The notes under the pieces: generated by a model
What the model was told of the DNA's origin: nothing
The model's input: the letters and a program-made list of their open reading frames with translations, nothing else
The model's database searches: none
Translations under genes and position numbers: made by a program
In this document: positions 26,448 through 35,677 of the stretch, piece by piece
How positions within the stretch are numbered: the stretch's first letter is position 1
Layout: each line of letters begins with the position of its first letter
Source: Dermatophilus congolensis
Lineage (GTDB): Bacteria > Actinomycetota > Actinomycetes > Actinomycetales > Dermatophilaceae
Reading direction: 5' to 3'
Length of the DNA: 64,000 nucleotides
NCBI GenBank assembly: GCA_030538115.1
Contig: JAUNUP010000014.1
Location: forward strand, 1-64,000

Positions 26448-27092
26448 ATGCGTACCGGAACGACTCGTAACACCACTGCGATGCGGGGTTTCGCTGGCAT
26501 CGGCGCGGCGAGCGCGCTCGTGCTCGCACTCGGAGCCTGCGCAGGCAACGACGGCTCGGCCCCGCGGCCTGCCGACGGAGGCGCGGTTTCGGTGACGTCG
26601 CCGGCGACTTCGCCAACGTCGGCGGCTGAGACCACCGCGACGACGGCAGGGGCTTTGACTGCTGCCCCGGCGGACGCCCAAGCTCGCAACGCCGCCGCTC
26701 TCGCGGCGATTGCGACGGCCGAGAAGGCTGCCGGCGGCACGGCGTACGAGATCGACGACGAGAACGACGACCAGACGTGGGAGGTCGACGTGATGGTCGG
26801 TGACCGCTCGGTCGAGGTGCAGGTCTCGGGCGACGGTGCCACCGCCCAGGGGCAGACCGATGACGACGACGCCGACGATGACGACAAGGCCCGGCTCGGG
26901 CGCGCGAAGACCACCCTCGCGCAGGGCATCGAGGCAGCGCTCACAGAGGTCCCCGGTGCCCTCGACGACGTCGACCTCGACGACAAGGACGACGTCGATG
27001 CGTGGAAGGTGACGATCGACGAGTCGGATAACGACGACGTCGAGGTCTACGTGGCGACCGACGACCTGCGGATCCTGGCGGTCGAGCGCTGA
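26448..27092 (+). CDS. PepSY-like lipoprotein
   Basis: The 214-residue protein has a signal peptide with a lipobox ending LGACAG (Cys about residue 29), a Thr/Ala linker, and two PepSY-like repeats (about 80-130 and 145-214): an alpha helix beginning with AL-AIATAEKAAGG or AKTTLAQGIEAAL, then strands WEVDVMVGDRSVEVQV and WKVTIDESDNDDVEVYV. It is extremely acidic with a D-rich joint. Such proteins are often regulated by two-component systems and may bind metal or peptides at the cell surface. The SD is AGGGGAA. A PHO-box-like repeat lies upstream. Confidence 0.75.
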   Translation: MRTGTTRNTTAMRGFAGIGAASALVLALGACAGNDGSAPRPADGGAVSVTSPATSPTSAAETTATTAGALTAAPADAQARNAAALAAIATAEKAAGGTAYEIDDENDDQTWEVDVMVGDRSVEVQVSGDGATAQGQTDDDDADDDDKARLGRAKTTLAQGIEAALTEVPGALDDVDLDDKDDVDAWKVTIDESDNDDVEVYVATDDLRILAVER

Positions 27093-27094
27093 GG

Positions 27095-28069
27095 CTACGG
27101 CGTGGCGGCCCGGCGGCGTTCGAGGGCTCGGATGGCGGCGGGGTAGCCGACCATCACGTCCGGGCCCTCGTTGGCGCGGGCGAGCAGCCAGGCTCCGCGT
27201 TGGGAGCGGGCATCGACGGGGAACACGAGGTCGGCCTCACGGAATAGCGCCGCGGCCTCCGACGAGCGGGCCAGCGCGATCGCGAACTGCGTTGCGATGC
27301 TGCCGTTTCGGGTGGCGATGGCTTGCTGGGCGGCCTTGGCGACCGGGTTGGTCCCGGACTTCAGGCGCCTCTTGGCGGAGCCGACCGCGCGCTTACCGAC
27401 CTTCGTCGCCTTGTTGACGCGCCACGTAAGGGCGTGCTTGAGGCGGGCCGGGTCGGTGCGCGGCAAGTGGGCGACCTTGAGGTGGGCCGCGTTGGTGCGC
27501 TTCGGTCCAGCGACGGGGGTGGCTTCGGCGGACGCGTCGCCGCTCGTGGCGACGAGACGATCAACCGCGTCTTCAGCCGTGACCTCTGCGTCTGAGCCGT
27601 GGGAGGCGTCGTGCGCGTCGTCGTCGGCATCGTCGCCGTACTCGCGCGACTCCCAGTGGGCCGAGTGATCGCCGGTGTCGGCAACGGCCTCCGGCAGTTG
27701 GCCCGCGAGGTCGGACTCGCTCATCGGCGAGTCCTCGCCGCCGATCTCGGCGTTGTCAGGGTCGCTGTCGGAGTTGTCCATGTTGACTGCGTTGGCGGTG
27801 TCGGACTCGTCGCCAGAGGCCAGCGAGTTCGCGTCGATGTCGTGGCCGCCAATGATGTCGCCCGCAGGCTGCACATGGCGAGGCTCAGTGTTGCGCAGTT
27901 CGAGGCGCGGTCCGAACACGTAGTGCTCGGTGACGGGCAGCGGCTCACGCGGCGGCTGCCAAGCCATGAGCGCCACCGTGTCGTCGTCGGTGAGCTGCAG
28001 GTTCTCGCGCCACATGCGGATCGTGTCGGGATTGACCCCGCGGCCGGTGTCGAGCAGGACGATCTTCAC
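27095..28069 (-). CDS. Hypothetical protein with acidic low-complexity middle, coupled to a glycosyltransferase
   Basis: The 324-residue protein has three parts. Residues 1-60 form a Rossmann-like start (MKIVLLDTGRG, VALMAWQ). Residues 70-175 are very rich in Asp, Glu, Ser and Asn and probably disordered. Residues 180-324 are basic then mixed alpha/beta, ending in RSSEAAALFREADLVFPVD and GPDVMVGYPAAI, which recalls half of a nucleotide-sugar-binding fold. I cannot name a family. Its ATG overlaps the stop of the GT gene at 28066 by 4 nt, so it is translated with it and probably helps in the same sugar transfer. Confidence 0.65.
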   Translation of the reverse strand: MKIVLLDTGRGVNPDTIRMWRENLQLTDDDTVALMAWQPPREPLPVTEHYVFGPRLELRNTEPRHVQPAGDIIGGHDIDANSLASGDESDTANAVNMDNSDSDPDNAEIGGEDSPMSESDLAGQLPEAVADTGDHSAHWESREYGDDADDDAHDASHGSDAEVTAEDAVDRLVATSGDASAEATPVAGPKRTNAAHLKVAHLPRTDPARLKHALTWRVNKATKVGKRAVGSAKRRLKSGTNPVAKAAQQAIATRNGSIATQFAIALARSSEAAALFREADLVFPVDARSQRGAWLLARANEGPDVMVGYPAAIRALERRRAATP

Positions 28070-29520
28070 GAGCGGGTCTCCTCGTTCACGCTGGGGTTCG
28101 AGTTCTCGCCGTCGTCGGAGGTCGAGGCGCTGGGGGCAGCCGAACCGTCGCGGTCGGCGGGGTGACCGCCGGGACGGGCCACGCTCTCCTTGAGGCTCAA
28201 CACGCGGGGGCGCAACTGCAGCTCACGCGAATACTGACGCGCGAATTCGGCGCAGGCGGCGCGGGTTTCGTCGGAGGCGTTGCGCGCGGCCTCGGCGGCC
28301 TTGATGAGGGCGTCGGCGATCGACTCCGGCTCGAGGTCGGTAACCGGGAACCACAGCGGGTAGCCGCGCAGCACGTCGGTGGCGGCGTTGCCCGGGTCGT
28401 GCACGGCGACGATCGGCAGGGCGCTTGCCGCGTACTCGAAGACCTTGCCGCTGGTGACGTAGATGCCCTTGCCGAGGATGAGCAGGCACGCGTCGAACGT
28501 CTCGTACGTGGCCTTGACCAGCGCCTTCGGCACCGGCCCCTCGTAGGTCAGGCCATGCTCGGCGTGGTCGTCGACGAGCTTGAGCAGCGCCGGGCTCGGG
28601 TTGGAGTAGAAGCCGAGGTAGCCCCACAGCTGCGCCTGCGCGTCGGAGAGCTGCTCCGAACGCTCCCGGGCCAGCGACCATCCGGCCGCGAACTCCTCGA
28701 CCGGCACCCGGTTGCTGGCAGTGCCGATGTACCCGAAGACCAGCGGCTTCTCGGAGGCCGGCCCGTGCGCGCGGGCGTCGGGTACGAACTCGGGGTCGTA
28801 GCCGTTGGCGACCACGTGCATGCGGTCGGCGACCGCGGGGTGCCGTTTCGCGTGCCATGCCCGGATCGGCTCGTTGACGAACCACACCTCGCGCGCCGAA
28901 TTGAGCATGCGGCGTTCGAGCTTGTCGACGCGGCCACCCTCCGGGTGCAAGAACGTGCCGTCGAAGACGTCGAGCATCCAGGCATCGCGGTAGTCCATGA
29001 CGTACGGCACGCCGTGGGCGCGGTTGAGAGCCCAGGCGGCGCAGAAATCGACGTTGGGGTTCGCGGTGGCGACGACGAGGTCGACCGGCTTGCGCGCGTG
29101 GATCTCGAGCGCGGCCTGCTCCAACGGCTTGCGCCACGGGCCGTAGTTCGACTCCGGAAAGTCCTTCATGTCGGTGTACTTGCGGGTGCGGCGCCACACC
29201 TTGGGCGCGAACGCGCGCAGCGCAGACCACTTGCGCACGTCCATCTCCATCGAGGGCCACGCGAACGGGATGCGCACGACCTCGACAGAGGGGTCGACCT
29301 GCTCTTCGAGCGAGACGTCGGCGCCGGTGTAGTCGATGAAGGTCTCACGCGTCGCGGTCAGTACGGTGACGTCGTACCCCTCACGAACGAATCCGTTGAC
29401 GGTGGCGAGCGCCCGGTATACCCCTCCGCCGCGGGAGGGCGGAAACCCCCAGGCCACGTACAACATGTGCGGACGAGCAGTGCCTTCGGTGCGCGGGCGC
29501 TCCGACGGTGTCGACGTCAT
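28066..29520 (-). CDS. Family 4 glycosyltransferase
   Basis: The 484-residue GT-B protein starts with MLYVAWGFPPSRGGGVYR after a short leader and has DLVVATANPN, VMDYRDAWMLD, LVFGYIGTASN, and a donor domain with TSGKVFEYAASALPIVAVHD. All are GT4 features. The C-terminal 40 residues are low-complexity. The ATG at 29520 has AAGGAGA 8 nt upstream; the frame remains open to 30978, but that part is antisense to the acetyltransferase and is rejected. It is first in a two-gene minus operon with the acidic hypothetical, with no clear promoter hexamers seen. Confidence 0.87.
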   Translation of the reverse strand: MTSTPSERPRTEGTARPHMLYVAWGFPPSRGGGVYRALATVNGFVREGYDVTVLTATRETFIDYTGADVSLEEQVDPSVEVVRIPFAWPSMEMDVRKWSALRAFAPKVWRRTRKYTDMKDFPESNYGPWRKPLEQAALEIHARKPVDLVVATANPNVDFCAAWALNRAHGVPYVMDYRDAWMLDVFDGTFLHPEGGRVDKLERRMLNSAREVWFVNEPIRAWHAKRHPAVADRMHVVANGYDPEFVPDARAHGPASEKPLVFGYIGTASNRVPVEEFAAGWSLARERSEQLSDAQAQLWGYLGFYSNPSPALLKLVDDHAEHGLTYEGPVPKALVKATYETFDACLLILGKGIYVTSGKVFEYAASALPIVAVHDPGNAATDVLRGYPLWFPVTDLEPESIADALIKAAEAARNASDETRAACAEFARQYSRELQLRPRVLSLKESVARPGGHPADRDGSAAPSASTSDDGENSNPSVNEETRS

Positions 29521-29850
29521 GCGCTGGATCTCCTTGTCGTGCCCATCGGCGGGAGTCGGGTGCGGTGCGGATTCGGATGACCGCAGGTGACGGCCCCGAC
29601 CCGAATCAGCGTATCGCGCGCAGCAGGTCGCAGCGCAGAAGAGTTCGCGCAGGCGCGGCCGGGTGCCTCGGCGCGCGCGGAGAAGTACGGTGCTGGGTGT
29701 TGTGGGAGTCACACGCTGAACGGCCCGGAGCGCCGACGACGACGAGCCGCGCTGTTGAACCGCTCGCACGCGCACGATCCGTACGCTGGGAGTCGGGCCT
29801 TTTCGCGCCCGTCGACCGGCCGTGCGCGGCCCGAACCCGAGGAGCCTTGC
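29521..29850. other. Intergenic region between divergent genes (330 bp)
   Basis: Apart from the ribosome binding sites of the two flanking genes I see no gene, RNA or repeat. Promoters for both directions must lie here, but no hexamer pair was convincing. Its base composition is as GC-rich as the genes. Confidence 0.4.
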
Positions 29851-30456
29851 GTGAGTGATCCGTCCGTCCGCATCCAACCGAGCGCAGACGTTGCCGAGAA
29901 CGCGGTCTTCGGCGAGGGCAGTTCCGTGTGGCACCTGGCGCAGGTGCGTGAGGACGCGGTGCTGGGCAAGAACTGCATCGTCGGTCGTGGCGCGTATGTC
30001 GGCACAGGCGTGCGGATGGGCGACAACTGCAAGCTGCAGAACTACGCCCTCGTGTACGAGCCGGCGATGCTCGAAGACGGCGTGTTCGTCGGCCCCGCGG
30101 TCGTGTTCACCAACGACCACTTCCCCCGCTCCATCAGCCCCGAGGGCACCCTCAAGCGCGGTGACGACTGGGAGGCCGTGGGCGTGACGTGCCGCAAGGG
30201 CAGCTCGATCGGGGCGCGCGCGGTGTGCGTGGCTCCCGTGGAGATCGGCGAGTGGGCGCTCGTCGCGGCGGGTTCGGTGGTCACGAAGAACGTGCCCGCG
30301 TACGCGCTGGTCGCGGGCGTGCCAGCGAAGCGGATCGCGTGGGTCGGGCGCGCGGGCGAGCCCCTGGAGTCGCAGGGAGGCGGCGAGTGGAGCTGCCCCA
30401 AGACGGGCGAGCGCTACCGCGAAACCGGCGACACCCTCGAAGTCGTAGAAGGCTGA
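29851..30456 (+). CDS. Left-handed beta-helix N-acetyltransferase (WbpD/WlbB-like)
   Basis: The 201-residue protein is built of hexapeptide repeats (about residues 10-150): [19 protein letters not shown] and [16 protein letters not shown] are close to the WbpD/WlbB pattern (IWHF, KIQNNVSVY, VFTND.PR). Such enzymes acetylate the 3-amino group of a UDP-sugar, and related QdtC-type enzymes act on dTDP-3-amino sugars. A C-terminal tail (about 165-201) contains [10 protein letters not shown], a pattern shared with related acyltransferases. The GTG at 29851 has GAGGAG. The DegT aminotransferase at 43962 is its likely partner. Confidence 0.85.
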   Translation: MSDPSVRIQPSADVAENAVFGEGSSVWHLAQVREDAVLGKNCIVGRGAYVGTGVRMGDNCKLQNYALVYEPAMLEDGVFVGPAVVFTNDHFPRSISPEGTLKRGDDWEAVGVTCRKGSSIGARAVCVAPVEIGEWALVAAGSVVTKNVPAYALVAGVPAKRIAWVGRAGEPLESQGGGEWSCPKTGERYRETGDTLEVVEG

Positions 30457-30460
30457 CGGA

Positions 30461-31459
30461 TCAGACCTTGCCGGAGGCTCGGCGGGGTTGTTTGCCCAGG
30501 AGGTAACCCTCGAGGAAACCCAGGCCCCAGCCGTAGTGCACGCCTGCGAAGGCGGCCGGGAGCGCTGCCGGGTTGACCTCGTCGGACGTCTCGCGAGCGC
30601 CCCACGCCTTGGCGCTGGCCATGCCGACCACCGCCAGATACGGGGTGTACGCGAGCGCGGCGAGGACGGGCTTGCGGGTGGCGATGGCCGCGAGGCCCGC
30701 CGTGCCCAGCACTGCGATCGGAGCCACGAGGTGCCGCGGACGCAGTGCCGAGGGGCCGTTCTTACGCACCATGAGGGCCTTACCGCGCCCGTATCGCCGG
30801 AACTGGCGGAACAGGTCGGGCACGTTGTCGCGCACGTGCCACCAGATGCGCATGTCGGGGTCGAACCCGATCGTGTACCCGGCGGCCAGGATGCGGTGGT
30901 CGAAGTCCACGTCTTCGTTGACCAGCAGGTTCGGGTCCCAGCCGCCGACCTCGCGAGCCACGTCGGCGCGGTAGACACCGAACGAGGCGTGGTCGGTGAG
31001 CTGGTACTCGGTGCCGAAGTGGTTGATCGAGTCGCCGATGGCGTACGGGCTGCTCAGCACCATGCCGATGGCCCGGCCGGTCGGGTTGTTCGAGACTCCG
31101 GTGCGCAGGCCGCCCACGGCTGCGAGCTGCGGATCTGCGGCGAACCGGTCGAGCGCGCGACGCATGTAGTCGCCGCTGATGCTCGCGTGCCCGTCGACGC
31201 GCGCGATGAACTCGCCGCGTGCGTTCTGCATACCGACGTTGAGTCCCTTGGGGATCACGACATCGGGGTTGTCGAGCAGCCGCACCCGCGGGTCCTCCGC
31301 GGCGAGACGGCTGACGATCTCACGGGTGCCGTCGGACGAGTGCCCATCGACGACGAGAACCTCGACGTCAACGGCCTCCTGAGCAAGGGCCGAACGCACG
31401 GCCCCTTCGACACTCTTCTCCTCGTTGAGCACGGGCATGATCACGCTGATGAGAGACAC
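30461..31459 (-). CDS. Family 2 glycosyltransferase
   Basis: The 332-residue GT-A protein has VIMPVLNEEKSVEGAV, VVDGHSSDGT, FIARVDGHASIS (the metal-binding Asp region) and EDVDFDHRILAAG. C-terminal hydrophobic helices (about 245-310) anchor it. It is similar in plan to the 13973 GT2. The GTG start lies next to the upstream Wzy stop, so it is the third gene of the minus-strand Wzz-Wzy-GT2 operon. It converges on the acetyltransferase gene with only 4 nt between the stops. Donor is unknown. Confidence 0.88.
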   Translation of the reverse strand: MSLISVIMPVLNEEKSVEGAVRSALAQEAVDVEVLVVDGHSSDGTREIVSRLAAEDPRVRLLDNPDVVIPKGLNVGMQNARGEFIARVDGHASISGDYMRRALDRFAADPQLAAVGGLRTGVSNNPTGRAIGMVLSSPYAIGDSINHFGTEYQLTDHASFGVYRADVAREVGGWDPNLLVNEDVDFDHRILAAGYTIGFDPDMRIWWHVRDNVPDLFRQFRRYGRGKALMVRKNGPSALRPRHLVAPIAVLGTAGLAAIATRKPVLAALAYTPYLAVVGMASAKAWGARETSDEVNPAALPAAFAGVHYGWGLGFLEGYLLGKQPRRASGKV

Positions 31460-31460
31460 G

Positions 31461-33029
31461 TCAGGTGCTCCGTTTCGCAGTCGGTCGGCCGCTCGTGGCG
31501 GCTACGTCGTTGGTGTCGGGCGAATCGCCATCGGCGGCAGTGCCGTTCTGGCGTGAGGAGGCGCTCCGTTCGGCGGCCGTAGCACCAGTGCTGACGTCGC
31601 CCTGTTTCGGATCGGTGTCGTCGACATCGGTGCCTCCCAGATCGGAGGCGGCGAGGTCGTCGTCTTCGTCCCAGCCCTCGTCGTCGTACCAGCCCCGTGG
31701 GGCGTCGGGTTCGCGTTCGGGGTCGGTGCCCGCCGGACGGTTGCCGAACAGGGCCGGTGCCCAGAGCGTGGTCATGAGGAACGCCGGGATCATGAGTGGC
31801 TGGGCCGGCGGCTGCAGGATGAGCATCGAGGTGGCGACCGCGAACGCGATCGAGGGCTCGACGGTCTTCACGTACGACACCACCACGAGAGCCGTGAGCA
31901 GCACGCCTGCGATGACTCCGTAGTCGAAGAGCACCTTGCCGATGGTCGGCACCATGAGCCCACGCACACCGGATCCGTCGACGACGTGACGTGAGGAGCC
32001 CGCTCCGCCGCCGAAGACGACGACGGCCCATTGCTCGGTCCACTTGGGCCAGAGGTACATGTACGGCTCGACCGTGCGCAGCGCCGTCGAGGAGCGGGAG
32101 TTGCCGCCCTCGGAGAGCCGCGACAGGATGACCTGCCCGATCGCCGTGGGGATGACGACTGCGGCGAGCACGAGGCCGGGCACGATGTACGGCTTGAGCA
32201 GACGCCACTGGCCGAGCACGACCATGGCCACGATGCCGATGAGCGCGACGAAGAAGCCCGACCCGGCGGCGGTGACGATCATGCCGCCGAGCAGCCACAT
32301 CACCTTCCAGATCGGGGCCCGGACGATGAGCGCTGCGAGAACGATGAGGCCGAGGATGAACGACATGAACGACGGTTCGAGCGTGAACCAGCCGTTGGAC
32401 TTGTACAGCCACGCGCCGTAGTACAGCGGGTACGCCGTGTTGAAGTCGGTGACCAGCATGTTCGGCGGAAAGATCTCGGCGAGGAAGTCGCGGTAGGGCA
32501 TCCCCACGAGCTGAACGGCGATGAACGCGATCGAAATGCCCGCGAACCACAGGCCGATCTGCACGATCGCCTTCAGCGCCCGCTCGAAGGTGGCGCGGCT
32601 GCGATCGGCCATCATGAACGCCGCCGGCAGCCACGTCACCATCCACAATGCCCAGCTGTTCAAGCTGACGAACGGGGCGTGGACGAAGAGGATCTGCGGA
32701 AGCGTCACCAGGGCCGCCACGCCTCCGGCGACGAGCCAGAGGATGAAGCGGCGGGGCTCGATGACGATGATCGAGGTCTTCCAGGCGAGCAGCAGCCACA
32801 CGCCGGTCAACGCGACCGATACCGAGATGTTGAGGTTCGGTATCGAGATGCGCATGAGGAAGAAGTTGGCGATGAAGAGCGCCGAGATCCAGAACACCGG
32901 GTCGAGGCGGCGGAGCGGGTAGACCGGCACCTCGTCAGCGGAGACGGGCAGCGCCCGGGCAGCGGCAGTGCCGTTGCCCGGGGCGCGGCCCGCGCGCTCA
33001 GTTGTCGACGACGATGTAAGTGCGGTCAC
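31461..33029 (-). CDS. O-antigen polymerase/ligase-like membrane protein, copy 2
   Basis: The 522-residue protein has about 12 membrane helices (residues 45-400) with a large loop around residues 280-320 (SRLSEGGNSRSSTALR), characteristic of Wzy-type polymerases, and a long acidic cytoplasmic tail (about 425-522, many Asp, Glu and Ser). Co-transcription with the Wzz-like gene before it and a GT2 after it supports a role in polymerising repeat units. Its GTG overlaps the end of the Wzz-like gene by 32 nt. It is little like the first copy at 21939 in loop sequences, so the two probably have separate jobs. Confidence 0.8.
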   Translation of the reverse strand: MTALTSSSTTERAGRAPGNGTAAARALPVSADEVPVYPLRRLDPVFWISALFIANFFLMRISIPNLNISVSVALTGVWLLLAWKTSIIVIEPRRFILWLVAGGVAALVTLPQILFVHAPFVSLNSWALWMVTWLPAAFMMADRSRATFERALKAIVQIGLWFAGISIAFIAVQLVGMPYRDFLAEIFPPNMLVTDFNTAYPLYYGAWLYKSNGWFTLEPSFMSFILGLIVLAALIVRAPIWKVMWLLGGMIVTAAGSGFFVALIGIVAMVVLGQWRLLKPYIVPGLVLAAVVIPTAIGQVILSRLSEGGNSRSSTALRTVEPYMYLWPKWTEQWAVVVFGGGAGSSRHVVDGSGVRGLMVPTIGKVLFDYGVIAGVLLTALVVVSYVKTVEPSIAFAVATSMLILQPPAQPLMIPAFLMTTLWAPALFGNRPAGTDPEREPDAPRGWYDDEGWDEDDDLAASDLGGTDVDDTDPKQGDVSTGATAAERSASSRQNGTAADGDSPDTNDVAATSGRPTAKRST

Positions 33030-34170
33030 CGAACTGTCCGGAGTACTCGTCGAGCCACTCGAAACGGGTCTTGTGCGGGCGCACCAGCACCAGCATCAGA
33101 GCCTCGGGGTCGCGTGCCACGCGCTTGACGATGGCGGTGGAGAGCCCCGTCTCGAGCACGGTTGCGGGGCCGCCCTTGACCGGCGCGGCCGACTGGGAGG
33201 CGCCGTACTTGGCGACGTTCTGCGTGACCACGATGTCGCGTCCCGCGGCCTTGAGGCCTTCGGCGACCGGGTCGATGAGGCTGCGGATCGCCGCGACAGG
33301 GGCGCGCACACCGGTGATGACCACACGCTGCGGAGTGGGCACCTCCATGCTCAGGACGGCAGGCACGTCGCGCGCCGGGATGAACTCGAGGTTCGGGTAG
33401 AGACGACGCATCTCGCCGAGCTTGCTCATGCGGCCACGGCGGCCACCGAAGAAGAGCGCGAGCGCGACACCGACGAGACCTGAGCCCACGGCTCCGAGCA
33501 GGATCAGCATGACGCGGGAGGTCGACGTGGCGGCCTGCGCGACGGCGGGCTGCAACACCGAGAGCTGCCGCGATTCGGCGAGCGTGTTCGACTGGTTGTC
33601 GGCCAGCGCGGCACCGAGCCGGCCCAGGCGCTGTGCCTCGGCGTTGCCGTCGGCGAGCTTCTGGCCGCGGATGATCTCGGCGGTGGAGGCGGTCAGCGTG
33701 CGGAGCTGGTTCGTCACTCGGTCCTGGCTCGCTGCGACACCGGCTGCAGCAACGGCGTTGGCGTCGCGCACGGCCTCGTCAGGGCTCGGGGCCGAGACCT
33801 CGACCTGCAGGATCAGCGACTCCGGCACCGTGGTGAGCTTGGTGCGCGACCGCAGGTCGACCTCCGAGGCACCGACCTCGGTGGCGGCACGAGCGAACAC
33901 CTCGGAGGTGTTCATCTCGGTGAGCGCGCTCTGGGCGGCCTGGTTGAGGCCGTCACCGTTGGAGGCGGTGGACTGCACTCGCAGCAGCGAGGTCACCGAA
34001 CTCGGCGAACCGGCTCCGATGAGTCCTCCGATCACTGCGCCTACGAGCGCGAATGCGGCGGGTACCCACCACCAGCGCCGAAGGGTCTCGCCGAGCGAGC
34101 GTCCCCACGGGTCGACGTTTGTCAGGGCCGGACTGGCCACGTGCATCCCCCTATCGGTTCCAGCTGTCAT
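32998..34170 (-). CDS. Wzz/YveK-like chain-length determinant protein
   Basis: The 390-residue protein has an N-terminal helix (about residues 30-50, WWWVPAAFALVGAVIGGLIGAG), a periplasm-like extracellular helical stretch with SLLRVQSTAS and SPDEAVRDANAVA (about 60-230), a second helix near 235-255, then a cytoplasmic domain of about 130 residues without a Walker motif. This is the plan of polysaccharide copolymerases lacking the BY-kinase. ATG 34170 is preferred; the frame extends upstream only to a TTG at 34230, and ATG 34146 is another alternative. It heads an operon with Wzy copy 2 and a GT2. Confidence 0.8.
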   Translation of the reverse strand: MTAGTDRGMHVASPALTNVDPWGRSLGETLRRWWWVPAAFALVGAVIGGLIGAGSPSSVTSLLRVQSTASNGDGLNQAAQSALTEMNTSEVFARAATEVGASEVDLRSRTKLTTVPESLILQVEVSAPSPDEAVRDANAVAAAGVAASQDRVTNQLRTLTASTAEIIRGQKLADGNAEAQRLGRLGAALADNQSNTLAESRQLSVLQPAVAQAATSTSRVMLILLGAVGSGLVGVALALFFGGRRGRMSKLGEMRRLYPNLEFIPARDVPAVLSMEVPTPQRVVITGVRAPVAAIRSLIDPVAEGLKAAGRDIVVTQNVAKYGASQSAAPVKGGPATVLETGLSTAIVKRVARDPEALMLVLVRPHKTRFEWLDEYSGQFGDRTYIVVDN

Positions 34171-34477
34171 GTCGAGGGCGACCCCCTTCGCGAGTTTCCC
34201 CCAACGCGAAAGTGTCGCCGATGGTGGCAACGCACTGGCCCGACCTCACGGTTCCCGGGCGGATTGCGCACCGAATCGACACCGGCCACGATACCGGACT
34301 GTGACGCCCGTCCAATTATCCGTGGTTCACGCCGTTGAACGCATGAGGCGGATTGTCTTGCGACACAGTGACGCCGACACCAGGGGTCGCCCTTGCGCAC
34401 CGTCACGCCGTGTCTACACGTATGCCGCCTACGCTGGGATGTAGGTATCGGCAATCACCCGAGATGAACGGCTCTAC
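34171..34477. other. Divergent promoter region (307 bp)
   Basis: No gene is seen. It holds the candidate promoter of the minus-strand Wzz operon (34288-34315) and the start region of the plus-strand GT4-Wzx operon. It is relatively AT-richer around ATTATC (34315-34320). Confidence 0.4.
34288..34315 (-). promoter_or_regulatory. Promoter of the Wzz-Wzy-GT2 operon
   Basis: On the minus strand, TTGGAC (34315-34310) and TATCGT (34293-34288) are 16 nt apart. This is the best hexamer pair in the divergent region; the leader to ATG 34170 would be about 110 nt. Confidence 0.4.
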
Positions 34478-35677
34478 GTGCGCATTCTCCTCCTCGCGAA
34501 CTCCTATCCGACGGCAGCGGTGCCGAGCGGGGCGCCGTACATGAGCGCGCGGTTGCGCACTCTCCGTGCGCAATCCGGGGTCGACGTGCGTGCGCTCGCC
34601 TTGCGGCCCACATATTCGCCCGCCGCGCGGGTTGTGCGGGCGGTCGCGCGTGCCGCATCCGACGCCGCGCTCCGCCTCGCCCCCGACGCCGCTGCCGACG
34701 GGTGGCGGGAGGCGGCCGTGCGCTGGGATGCGAGCGACCTTGTCGCGGTGCGTCGCGGGCGGCGACCGGAGAGGGCGATCGCCCGGGCCACGCGGCAGGT
34801 AGTCGGCCAGGCCGCAGGCGAATTCGACATCGTGCACGCACACGGCATGTATGCGTTGCCGGCAGGTGAAGTGGCGCGGCGGGTGGCCGCGCAGCGGGGT
34901 GTGCCGTTCGTCGTCTCGATGCATGGCAGCGACGTGGAGGAGGCGATGGCGGCGCAGCCCGCCCTCGCCGCCGCGACGCTGCGGGACGCGGCAGCGACGA
35001 CGTATGTCTCGGAGGCGTTGCGGCAGCGCGCGCTGTCGCTCGGCGCCCCGCAGGCGGCCAGCCATGTCATCCCCAACGGCGTCGACGCGGCCTGCTTCGC
35101 CGCTGGCCGGCGACCACACGACCTCCCGGATCGGACCGGCCACAGCAACGAACCCGTGCTGCTGTTCGTCGGAAACCTCCTGCCGGTCAAGGGAGCCGAC
35201 CGGCTGGCCGACATCGTCGACGAGGTTGCGAGGCAGCGACCTGGGGTGCGCCTCGTGGTCGCGGGCGACGGCCCCGAACGCGCGCGACTCGCGGAACGTC
35301 TTGGTTTCCGAGTCGACCTGCGCGGACGTGTCAGCCCCGATGAGGTCGCCCGCCTCATGGCCGAGGCCGACGCGCTGATCGTCCCGAGCCGCCGCGAGGG
35401 CTGGGGGTGCGTCGTCACCGAGAGCTACAGCGTCGGAACTCCGGTGATCGCGTCTGCCGTGGGCGGGTTGCCCGAATCGGTGCTCGGTCCGGAGGCGCTC
35501 GTGGCGCAGGAGCCCGAGGGCGACCTCCCGGGCCGTTTCGCGCAGCGGGTTATCGAGGTGCTCGACAACCCTCCGCGCGCCGACGAGATGGCCGCGCACG
35601 TGGCCGGGGCTTCGTGGGAGGCGGTGGTCGAGCGCGAACTGGCCGTGCTGCGCGAAGCCGTCGCCCGGCGGGCATGA
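34478..35677 (+). CDS. Family 4 glycosyltransferase
   Basis: The 399-residue GT-B protein is a textbook GT4: MRILLLANSYPT and PYMSARLRTL at the N-terminus, VHAHGMYALPAG, VSMHGSDVEEA, VIPNGVD, LLFVGNLLPVKGADRL at the domain junction, and EGWGCVVTESYSVGTPVIASAVGGLPE carrying the E-x7-E catalytic pair. It retains all donor-binding elements. Its stop overlaps the start of the flippase gene (ATGA), so sugar transfer and flipping of the unit are co-expressed. The GTG start at 34478 lacks a strong SD. Confidence 0.92.
   Translation: MRILLLANSYPTAAVPSGAPYMSARLRTLRAQSGVDVRALALRPTYSPAARVVRAVARAASDAALRLAPDAAADGWREAAVRWDASDLVAVRRGRRPERAIARATRQVVGQAAGEFDIVHAHGMYALPAGEVARRVAAQRGVPFVVSMHGSDVEEAMAAQPALAAATLRDAAATTYVSEALRQRALSLGAPQAASHVIPNGVDAACFAAGRRPHDLPDRTGHSNEPVLLFVGNLLPVKGADRLADIVDEVARQRPGVRLVVAGDGPERARLAERLGFRVDLRGRVSPDEVARLMAEADALIVPSRREGWGCVVTESYSVGTPVIASAVGGLPESVLGPEALVAQEPEGDLPGRFAQRVIEVLDNPPRADEMAAHVAGASWEAVVERELAVLREAVARRA

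Noticed and set aside
29521..30978. Extension of the GT4 gene at 28066 to a start at 30978
   Set aside because: The extra part is antisense to the acetyltransferase and the GT2 gene; the ATG at 29520 has a strong SD and the family start.
31441..32799. 452-residue minus frame
   Set aside because: It overlaps the Wzy-like membrane gene in another frame and has an Arg/His-rich shadow composition.
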